From assembly GCA_005885565.1 (NCBI GenBank), contig VAXK01000166.1:1-10337 (forward strand): a stretch of 10,337 nt of DNA. Reading direction: 5' to 3'. Position 1 is the stretch's first letter; the number at the start of each line of letters is the position of its first letter. Source of the stretch: Actinomycetota bacterium (lineage in GTDB: Bacteria > Actinomycetota > Thermoleophilia > Gaiellales > Gaiellaceae). The notes below the pieces were generated by a model. That model searched no databases and was not told the DNA's origin. It was given only the letters and a program-made list of their open reading frames with translations. Shown here one piece after another: positions 1 through 5,838 of the stretch. The position numbers were made by a program, and so were the translations under genes.

Positions 1-113
1 AGCATCCGCCGGAGCGCCTCCTCGCGCTGTGGCGTGAAGCCGGAGTCGAGGACGTTCGGATGCGGCGCCTCACCCTCGGGGGCAGCGTCGTGGTCTGGGG
101 CCGGCGCGCGTGA
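1..113 (+). CDS. C-terminal end of a probable class I SAM-dependent methyltransferase (partial)
   Basis: Reading from base 3, 36 codons run to a TGA at 111-113; the gene begins before the window. The visible tail contains LWREAGVEDVRMRRLTLGG followed by a hydrophobic VVVW strand and a short basic end. This pattern, a helix, then an amphipathic strand, a Leu-Gly-Gly turn and a final hydrophobic strand, is typical of the last two strands of class I methyltransferases of the UbiE/menaquinone type. The SAM-binding motifs lie outside the window, so family and substrate are inferred only from this short tail. The stop overlaps the next gene's GTG start as GTGA, so the two are probably translationally coupled. 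A neighbouring UbiA-like protein would fit a quinone or lipid pathway, but that is a weak inference. Confidence 0.6.
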   Translation, partial: HPPERLLALWREAGVEDVRMRRLTLGGSVVVWGRRA

Positions 114-824
114 CGAGCTCGGCGCGGCCGGCGTTCTACGCGCTCTCGCCGGGCGGATGGCGCGACTACGTCACGCTCCTCCACCCGCCCTACACGCTGT
201 GGCACCTCTCGTACGTCGTGATCGGAGCCGGGCTCGCGCCGCACCTCGGCTACGCGCGGCTCGGCCTCGCCCTCGCGGCGTTCTTCCTCGCCGTCGGGAT
301 CGGCGCGCACGCGCTCGACGAGCTGAAAGACCGCCCGCTCGGGACGCGCATCGGCGACGGCACACTGATCGCGCTCGCGGCGGTGTCGATTGGCGGCGCC
401 GTCGCCATTGGCATCGGCGGAGCGATCGCGCGCGAGCCATGGCTCCTCGCCTTCGTCGGCCGTCGCCTACAACCTCGAGCTCTTCGGGGGCCGCTTCCAC
501 GGCGACCCCTGGTTCGCGCTCGCGTGGGGCGGATTTCCACTCCTCACGGGATACTTCGCGGTCGCCGGCCGGATCCGCCTCGAGGCGGTCCTTGCAGCAG
601 TCTTCGCGACGCTGTCCAGCCATGCCCAGCGGCTGCTGTCGACCCCCGTGCGCACGGTGCGGCGGCGCACCGCCTCCGTCTCGGGCACGATCGTCTACCG
701 CGACGGTCGCGAGGAGCCGCTCGACGCCGAGTCGCTCATGCGCGTTCCCGAGGCGGCGTTGAAAGCCCTCGCCGCGGCGGTCGTCTGCCTCGCGGTCGCC
801 CTCGTCGTGCTGCACGCGTCGTAG
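110..824 (+). pseudogene. UbiA-like integral membrane protein, frame broken near base 458
   Basis: From the GTG at 110, frame 2 gives about 116 residues ending WLLAFV (codon 455-457). The protein then continues in another frame from base 459 as AVAYNLELFGGRFHGDPWF and runs to TAG at 822-824, about 121 residues more. Both halves are hydrophobic and together form one multi-pass membrane protein of about 237 residues. They include HPPYTLWHLSYVVIG (25-39), a DELKD motif (DxxxD, residues 70-74) in a polar loop, a WFALAWGGFPLL segment in the second half, and a final membrane helix at the C-terminus. The DxxxD loop resembles UbiA prenyltransferases, but only one such motif is visible, so prenyltransferase activity is not shown. 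The helix at the junction looks too short, consistent with a few bases lost there (or one gained). This could be a real mutation or an assembly error. The start overlaps the upstream stop (GTGA). Confidence 0.65.
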
Positions 825-844
825 GTCATACGATTGGCGCCGTG
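824..844 (+). promoter_or_regulatory. Putative -10 box and leaderless GTG start
   Basis: TACGAT at 829-834 matches the actinobacterial TANNNT -10 pattern and ends seven bases before the GTG at 842. No Shine-Dalgarno sequence lies in the gap (TGGCGCC). This geometry places the transcription start at or next to the start codon. The site begins at the last base of the preceding stop codon. I see no good -35 hexamer. Sixteen of 21 bases match the corresponding site before xseA. Confidence 0.5.
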
Positions 845-2194
845 GATCGGGTGACGATCGTGCAGGCCGGGTTCGCCGCGGCCGTGGTCGTGGTCGGCGC
901 ATCGCTCTGGGCGGCGCTCCGCGCGGCGATCGGCGCCCGCGCTCTCGCCGGCCTCGCGAGCGTCATCGGGCTCGGCGCGGTCGCGGCATGGGTGGCCTTC
1001 GCGCTCGATCCGTCCGGCGGCGTGGCGATCGCCGCCGCGGGCCTCACCGCCGCCGCAGCGGTCGAGGCGGGTCTCACCCGCGTGCGAGGTGCACTCGCCC
1101 GCGTCCGCCGGATCGACGGCGAGACGAGCCGCGCGGAGCAGCACCTGCGCGAGCTGGTTCGGAGCGAGGCCACGGCTCACGCAGCCGAGCTCGAGCGGGT
1201 TCTCGCACGCGCGCGGGCCGAGTCGACCTCGCTCCTCCTCGACGAAGAGCGCCGCATCGCCGAGACGCGCCGGAAGGAGGTGGCCGACCGGGAGGAGGAG
1301 GCGGGCGCACGCCTCAGCGAGGCGCTGGCGGAGACGCAGCGGCGCGTCGAGCGACGCCTCGCCTCGTGGGGCGAGGACCTCGAGCGCGCGCAGCAGGGGC
1401 TCGCGGCGCAGATCGCACGGCTCGCCGAGCGGCAGAAGCAGCTGCTCGCCGAGGTCGAGACCCGGATGGGCGGCGACGCGGAGCGCGTCGAGGGCGACGC
1501 CGAGGAGCTGCGCGCCACCGTGGCACGGCTTCGCGAGGAGCTCGCGCGCGTGGCGCACGAGGCCGCCGCGGCGGCAACCGCCGAGCTCGAGAGCACGCAG
1601 AGCGAGCGGCGGCGCGCGCTCCACGAGCTCAACGAGCGGCTGCGCCGCCGCGAGCGGGCGCTCCGGGAGCAGATCGAGCGCGAAGAAGCCGAAGCCGCAC
1701 GGCGGATCCAGGCGAGCTTCGCGGACGTGGAGCGGAGGCAAGTGGAGCAGCTCGAACGGACGGTCGCCCGCAGCTCGGCCGGCTACGCGGACGCCGCGGC
1801 CCAGCAGTTCGCGGACGCGATCAAGGCGCAGCGCGAGGACGCGGCGCGCCGGCTGGCGCGCGAGCTCGACCGCGGCGTCCAGGCGTACGGCAGGGAGGCC
1901 GAGCGCGTGCTCGCCGAGCGGCTCTCCCACGTCGGCGACGCCGGCGCCCAGCGACTCGAGAAGCGGCTGACCGGGGTCGCGGCCGGGCTCGAGCGCCAGC
2001 GCGAGGAGTTCGTCGACAGCCTGGAGCGCCGGCTCGGCGACATGGAGTCGGAGCTTCGCCGCCGTCTCCAGGCCCTGGTGGCGGAGACGGACTCGGAGCG
2101 AACGGTGCTCGAGACCCGCCTCTCCGAGCTCTCGCGGCGTGTGGACGAGCTGCTCGCGCGTTCGCGCGAGAGCCTCGGCGCGCGCGCCCGTTAG
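842..2194 (+). CDS. Membrane-anchored long coiled-coil protein, function unknown
   Basis: The protein has 450 residues. The N-terminus carries about three hydrophobic segments (roughly residues 5-27, 37-55 and 58-76), so it is anchored in the membrane. From about residue 92 to the end it is almost entirely charged, rich in Glu, Arg, Ala and Leu with heptad-like spacing, as in one long coiled coil. It lacks Pro and has few Gly in this part. I do not recognise a catalytic domain. Such an architecture suits a structural or scaffolding role at the membrane, but that is inference. The GTG at 842 is chosen because hydrophobic coding begins there and it is preceded by a leaderless-type -10 box. The same frame stays open back to base 110, so automated callers may wrongly extend it to 694 residues. 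It could belong to an operon with the genes upstream, or start its own transcript. Confidence 0.8.
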   Translation: MDRVTIVQAGFAAAVVVVGASLWAALRAAIGARALAGLASVIGLGAVAAWVAFALDPSGGVAIAAAGLTAAAAVEAGLTRVRGALARVRRIDGETSRAEQHLRELVRSEATAHAAELERVLARARAESTSLLLDEERRIAETRRKEVADREEEAGARLSEALAETQRRVERRLASWGEDLERAQQGLAAQIARLAERQKQLLAEVETRMGGDAERVEGDAEELRATVARLREELARVAHEAAAAATAELESTQSERRRALHELNERLRRRERALREQIEREEAEAARRIQASFADVERRQVEQLERTVARSSAGYADAAAQQFADAIKAQREDAARRLARELDRGVQAYGREAERVLAERLSHVGDAGAQRLEKRLTGVAAGLERQREEFVDSLERRLGDMESELRRRLQALVAETDSERTVLETRLSELSRRVDELLARSRESLGARAR

Positions 2195-2269
2195 CTCGCC
2201 GCTTTGGCCGAAGTGTGTCGGAAGCGCGCCAACTTTCGCGCGGGAGGGTTCGTCTCTAGGAAGGCGAAC

Positions 2270-2274
2270 GGAGG
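2270..2274 (+). promoter_or_regulatory. Shine-Dalgarno GGAGG for the small protein
   Basis: GGAGG ends four bases before the ATG at 2279. It is the clearest ribosome binding site in the window and decides the start, excluding the longer in-frame opening at 2204. Most other starts here have either a stop/start overlap or a leaderless arrangement. Confidence 0.65.
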
Positions 2275-2278
2275 CGCC

Positions 2279-2482
2279 ATGAGCGACAGGGTCGAGACAG
2301 CCGAGATCGAACGGAGCGAGCGGGCCAAGGTCGAGGGCTGGCGCCTGCACGTCCTGATGGAAGCTGGCTACCCGCTGCCGCTCGCCGAGCGCCTCGCCGG
2401 TAGCGAGGCCGACCTCCATCGCGCGGTCGAGCTCGTGGCGCAAGGCTGCGAGCCGCAGACGGCAGCCGAGATCCTCCTCTAG
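2279..2482 (+). CDS. Small conserved-type actinobacterial protein, function unknown
   Basis: The protein has 67 residues, starting at ATG 2279 behind a GGAGG site. It is soluble and helical, with an acidic N-terminus, then GWRLHVLMEAGYPLPLAERLA and a second helix, DLHRAVELVAQGCEPQTAAEILL. The alternating pattern, with Gly-Tyr-Pro and Gly-Cys-Glu-Pro turns between short helices, resembles a small helical-bundle fold (UBA-like in general look). I recall similar short proteins in related actinobacteria but know no function. There is no signal peptide or membrane segment. It sits alone between the coiled-coil gene and xseA, 84 bases after the first and 30 bases before the second. Its own ribosome binding site and this isolation suggest a separate transcript. 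Confidence 0.75.
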   Translation: MSDRVETAEIERSERAKVEGWRLHVLMEAGYPLPLAERLAGSEADLHRAVELVAQGCEPQTAAEILL

Positions 2483-2494
2483 ATACCAGCGCTT

Positions 2495-2515
2495 GGACAT
2501 ACCATCGGCGGTGTG
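2495..2515 (+). promoter_or_regulatory. Putative -10 box and leaderless GTG start of xseA
   Basis: TACCAT at 2500-2505 ends seven bases before the GTG at 2513, with CGGCGGT between and no convincing Shine-Dalgarno sequence. The block can be written CATACNATNGGCGNNGTG, which also describes the site at 827-844. The match supports both the GTG start and a leaderless transcript. No clear -35 hexamer is visible. Confidence 0.5.
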
Positions 2516-3655
2516 AAGATCGCGCCGATCGAGTACGGCGACCGAAAGGTCTACTCCGTCGCCGCCTTCAACCGGGGCGTCGCGGACTGGCTCGCGCGGC
2601 TCCCCACGCTCTGGGTCGAGGGCGAGGTGACCGAGCTACGACGACACACCGGCTGGCAGAGCGTGTTCTTCACGCTCAAGGATCCGTCGGACGGCGCGTG
2701 CCTGCCGGTGACGATGCCTCGGGGGCGCTTCGAGGCGCTTCGGCTCGACCTCGCCGACGGCGAACGCGTGCACGTCTTCGGGCGCCCCGAGCTGTACGAG
2801 GCCCGCGGCGACTTCCGGCTCCGCGCGCTGACGATCGAGCGCTTCGGCCTCGGCGACCACCTCGCGGCTCTCGAGCGCCTGAAGCGCAAGCTGGCCGCCG
2901 AGGGCCTGTTCGCGCCCGAGCGGAAGCGCCCGTTACCGCGCCTCCCGCGCGCCGTCGGGCTCCTGACGGGGAACGATGCGGCGGCGAAGCGGGACGTGGT
3001 CTCCACTCTGACCGCGCGCTTCCCACCCGCGCATGTCGTCGTCGCCGAGACATACGTCCAGGGACCGCGTGCGGCGGCCGCGATCGTGGACGCGCTCCGC
3101 GCGCTCGCCGCGCGCCCGGACGTGGACGTGATCGTCGTCGCGCGCGGCGGAGGCAGCTTCGAGGACCTCCTGCCCTTCAGCGACGAGCGGCTCGTCCGCG
3201 CTGTCGCCTCCTCGCCGGTTCCAGTTGTGTCAGCGGTCGGGCACGAGCAAGACACTCCGCTGTGCGACCTCGCCGCGGACGTCCGCGCCTCGACGCCGAC
3301 CGCAGCAGGCCGCCTCGTCGTCCCCGACCTCGGCGAGCTGCTCGAGCGACTCGACCGCGACCGCGGCCGGCTCGAACGTGCCGCGCAGCGAACGCTCGGT
3401 CGTGAGCGCGACCGCCTCGCGCTCCTCCACGACCGGCTCCGCCGAGCGCCGGCGCTCGCCGTCGAGCGCAAACGGGCGGCGCTCGCGCAGAGCGCGGCCC
3501 GACTGCGTGCGTTGTCTCCGAAGGCGACACTCACCCGAGGGTACGCGATCGTCCGGACGGACACCGGGATCGTCCGCTCGCCGGCGGCCGTGCGGTCGGG
3601 CCAGCCCCTCCGGGTCGAGGTCGCCGAGGGCGAGTTCGGAGCTCGGGTCGAGTGA
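2513..3655 (+). CDS. xseA: Exodeoxyribonuclease VII large subunit
   Basis: This is the catalytic subunit of exonuclease VII, a cytoplasmic complex that degrades single-stranded DNA from both ends in repair and recombination. The N-terminal OB-fold DNA-binding domain spans roughly residues 12-110 (VYSVAAFNRGVADWL, LWVEGEVTEL, VFFTLKD). The catalytic domain follows, with family motifs ARGGGSFEDLLPFSDE (210-225), SAVGHEQDTPLCDLAADVRA (240-259) and then STPTAA. The rest is a charged, coiled-coil-like arm and a short beta-rich tail (GYAIVRTDTG). At 380 residues it is shorter than the usual 400-450, mainly in the coiled arm. The GTG start is supported by the family's N-terminal sequence and the -10 box just upstream. 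Its TGA overlaps the xseB GTG as GTGA, which implies coupled synthesis of the two subunits. Confidence 0.95.
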   Translation: MKIAPIEYGDRKVYSVAAFNRGVADWLARLPTLWVEGEVTELRRHTGWQSVFFTLKDPSDGACLPVTMPRGRFEALRLDLADGERVHVFGRPELYEARGDFRLRALTIERFGLGDHLAALERLKRKLAAEGLFAPERKRPLPRLPRAVGLLTGNDAAAKRDVVSTLTARFPPAHVVVAETYVQGPRAAAAIVDALRALAARPDVDVIVVARGGGSFEDLLPFSDERLVRAVASSPVPVVSAVGHEQDTPLCDLAADVRASTPTAAGRLVVPDLGELLERLDRDRGRLERAAQRTLGRERDRLALLHDRLRRAPALAVERKRAALAQSAARLRALSPKATLTRGYAIVRTDTGIVRSPAAVRSGQPLRVEVAEGEFGARVE

Positions 3656-3879
3656 CGGACGAGCCGACCTTCGAGGGCGCGCAGCGGGAGCTCGACGCGA
3701 TCGTCGAGCGCCTCGAGAGAGGCGACGCCGGCCTCGACGAGGCGATCCGCCTCTGGGAGCACGGCGAGGAGCTCTATCGGTTCTGCCTGACGAAGCTCGA
3801 CAGCGCGCAGGGTCGCATCGAGGAGCTCGCGCGCGCCGTGACCGAGGACGCAGCGCGGCGAGAGCCGGCCCAGAGCTAG
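3652..3879 (+). CDS. xseB: Exodeoxyribonuclease VII small subunit
   Basis: The protein has 75 residues, normal for the family, and forms the helical small subunit that binds the coiled arm of XseA. The sequence FEGAQRELDAIVERLERGD (7-25) and the following LDEAIRLWEHGEELYRFCL match the two-helix family pattern, including the conserved Glu-Leu-x-x-Ile-Val, the single Cys, and the later helix with LDSAQGRIEEL. The GTG start overlaps the xseA stop (GTGA at 3652-3655), with no separate ribosome binding site needed. The gene ends in a TAG that lies within a CTAG shared with the stop of the opposing glycerate kinase gene. Confidence 0.93.
   Translation: MTDEPTFEGAQRELDAIVERLERGDAGLDEAIRLWEHGEELYRFCLTKLDSAQGRIEELARAVTEDAARREPAQS
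3876..3879. other. Shared CTAG providing stop codons on both strands
   Basis: The palindrome CTAG holds TAG of xseB (3877-3879) on the + strand and TAG of the glycerate kinase gene (3878-3876) on the - strand. The two genes therefore overlap tail to tail by four bases, with no space between them for a terminator. Confidence 0.9.
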
Positions 3880-4811
3880 GCCGCGAGCGAGCGCGCGAGC
3901 CTCTCGCCCAGATCAACTAGGTCGGCGGCGGCCCGAGCCGGGTCGCCGCTCAGCTCGTAGGTCTCCGCTCCTTCCACCGGCGCCGTGACGCGCCCGCCGA
4001 AGACGACGCAGCGGGCTCCAGCCTCCGCACATCGGCGCGCCACCTCGCCCGGCGCCTTCCCCTCGCCGGTCGTCCGGTCGACGACGCCCTCGCCCGTGAC
4101 GACGAGGTCGAACCCGCGTGGATCGAAGCCGATCTCGGCGAGGACGAGCTCCGCGCCCGCGACGAGCTCGGCCCCGAGCGAGGCGAGCGCAGCGCCGAGA
4201 CCGCCGGCCGCGCCCGATCCCGGGAGCGACGCGCAAGGAGCGAGCTCGGGCAACGCGAGCAGCCGCGCCTCGAGCACCTCCACGTCCGCACTCGCCGCGC
4301 CCTTCTGCGCAGCGAACACGCGCGCCGCGTCGACGAGCGGCGACCGCACGTCGCAGGCGACGCGGGTCGGCGCCGGAAGCTCTTGAACGACCTCCAGGAA
4401 GCCGGCGCCCCCGTCGACGTTCGCCGTCCCGCCGAGGCAGACGAGAAGCTCGCGGGGACGCCCGACCGCCGCGACCAGCTCACCGAGGCCACGGCTCGAA
4501 GCGGCGAACGGGTCGAGCCGCCTCGGGTCGAGCGGAATCGCCTCCGCCGCCTCGACGACCGCTCGCCCGTCATCGACCTCGAGCCAACGCGCACGCCGCG
4601 GTCGCCCGAACGCATCGTGCACCTCGGCACCGTGCCAGGCACCTCCGCGTGCGAGCGCGAGCACCTCGAGCGTTCCTTCTCCGCCGTCGGCCACCGGCAG
4701 CTCGTCCACCTCGACTCCCGGCACGCACCGCGCCCCACGGCCGAGCGCTGCTGCCGCATCCACCGCCGTGAGGACGCCCTTGAGGCTAGCCGGGCACGCG
4801 AGCACGCGCAT
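3876..4811 (-). CDS. Glycerate kinase (type 1, GlxK/GarK family)
   Basis: This enzyme phosphorylates glycerate with ATP, feeding glyoxylate or serine breakdown into glycolysis. The N-terminus MRVLACPASLKGVLTAVDAA matches the family's opening strand and Lys-Gly loop. Further motifs are VADGGEGT (40-47), CLGGTANVDGGAGF (125-138), FAAQKGA (166-172), GSGAAGGLGAALASLGAEL (198-216) and VVTGEGVVDRTTGEGKAPGE (237-256). The last is the nucleotide/substrate-binding signature. At 311 residues it is shorter than the usual 370-380, yet all core motifs remain. The family N-terminus requires the ATG at 4811, so it overlaps the upstream membrane-protein gene by 26 bases. It is the last gene of the leftward block. 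Which glycerate position is phosphorylated (2- or 3-) cannot be read from the sequence. Confidence 0.92.
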   Translation of the reverse strand: MRVLACPASLKGVLTAVDAAAALGRGARCVPGVEVDELPVADGGEGTLEVLALARGGAWHGAEVHDAFGRPRRARWLEVDDGRAVVEAAEAIPLDPRRLDPFAASSRGLGELVAAVGRPRELLVCLGGTANVDGGAGFLEVVQELPAPTRVACDVRSPLVDAARVFAAQKGAASADVEVLEARLLALPELAPCASLPGSGAAGGLGAALASLGAELVAGAELVLAEIGFDPRGFDLVVTGEGVVDRTTGEGKAPGEVARRCAEAGARCVVFGGRVTAPVEGAETYELSGDPARAAADLVDLGERLARSLAA

Positions 4812-5838
4812 CGTCGGCCCCCTGCTCCACGGGCTCGGGCCCGGGCATCTCGACCTGCGTCGCGTCCGGCATGACCTTGAGCATCGTGTACGAGAGCCCC
4901 TCCCGCGCGAGGAAGAGGAGCCCGAAGCCGACGCCGACCGAGGCCTCGATCGCCTGGAGGCCGATCCCATACGCGATTCCCCGCGGCGACGAGACTCCGT
5001 AGTGCAGGAGCGGGAGCGCGATCGCCGCCTGGAGGAGGCCGACGTTCCCGGGCCAGAGCGGGAAGATCGTCGCCACGTTCATCAGCACGAGGACGAGCCC
5101 AGCGGCGGGCAGCGGCGCGTGGATGTCGAAGGCGCGCATCGCCGTGAAGACCGCGAGGAGCTGACACAGCCAGCCCACGCACTGGAACGCGATCGCGACG
5201 GCGGCCGCGAGCGGCGTGCGCATCACGCCGAGACCCTGGCGTGCCATGGCGACGACGCGGCGGGCGGGGCCGAGGTCGATCGGGATCCCGCGCGGGCGGC
5301 GCGCGAGCGCCAGCGCGAGCGCGAAGAGCAGGACGCCGGCACACACGAAGACGATCAGGCTCGAGACGGCCCAGCTCGGAATCTTGGCCGTGAGGACGAC
5401 GTAGACGATGAGGAGAACGACCGGCACCAGGTCGAAGATGCGGTGTGCGAAGACGGTGCCGAGGAGCGTCGCCCATGCGCTCCGGGCGGCGACCTTGCGG
5501 TTCAGGACGGCGACGCGGGCAAGCTCGCCGATCCGGCCCGGGAGCACGGCGTTCGCGAAGAGCCCCACGGAGAACGCCGAGAAGACGAGCAGGAAGCTCG
5601 GCACCGGCGGGGGCGTGGCCTGGCGGATCACCGTCCTCCACGCGAGCGAGCGGGCGAGCACCGACACGAGGTTGAACCCGATCGCGACCAGCACCCACTG
5701 CCAGCGGACGATCGTGAACGCGTCGCCGACGGCGCTCCAGCTCGGCCCGCGCCACCAGAGCAGCGCGCCCACGCCGGCGGCGACCGGCAGCACGAGCAGG
5801 GCCCGGATCCAGGGGCTCCTGAGCGCGCGTAGCTTCAC
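4786..5838 (-). CDS. YbhN/LPG-synthase transmembrane family protein (UPF0104-like)
   Basis: The 350-residue integral membrane protein has about eight hydrophobic segments, beginning near residues 11-29 and 44-64. Family signatures are NAVLPGRIGELARVAVLNRK (96-115), an AHRIFDL helix (131-137), and PLWPGNVGLLQAAIALPLLH (260-279). These match the lysylphosphatidylglycerol synthase transmembrane (PF03706-type) family. There is no C-terminal soluble aminoacyl-transferase domain, so it is a stand-alone membrane module. Such proteins are often found beside GT4 glycosyltransferases and are thought to act in lipid or glycolipid movement or modification. The exact role is unknown. The GTG start overlaps the glycosyltransferase stop (GTGA at 5835-5838). 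The soluble, acidic C-terminal tail (about residues 322-350) is partly encoded in the overlap with glycerate kinase. Confidence 0.88.
   Translation of the reverse strand: MKLRALRSPWIRALLVLPVAAGVGALLWWRGPSWSAVGDAFTIVRWQWVLVAIGFNLVSVLARSLAWRTVIRQATPPPVPSFLLVFSAFSVGLFANAVLPGRIGELARVAVLNRKVAARSAWATLLGTVFAHRIFDLVPVVLLIVYVVLTAKIPSWAVSSLIVFVCAGVLLFALALALARRPRGIPIDLGPARRVVAMARQGLGVMRTPLAAAVAIAFQCVGWLCQLLAVFTAMRAFDIHAPLPAAGLVLVLMNVATIFPLWPGNVGLLQAAIALPLLHYGVSSPRGIAYGIGLQAIEASVGVGFGLLFLAREGLSYTMLKVMPDATQVEMPGPEPVEQGADDARARVPG

Noticed and set aside
2225..2242. Small inverted repeat CGCGC/GCGCG before the 67-residue protein gene
   Set aside because: Five pairs of alternating GC with an eight-base loop are expected by chance at this GC content, and no T-run follows.
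695..2500. 601-residue open frame on the - strand opposite the coiled-coil gene
   Set aside because: It is the antisense shadow of a GC-rich coding region. It resembles no family and runs across two real + strand genes and their control regions.
4768..5832. 354-residue + strand open frame, Glu/Arg/His/Asp-rich
   Set aside because: It lies antisense to the YbhN-type gene, whose membrane segments and family motifs are clear. The charged composition is what the complement of hydrophobic codons yields.
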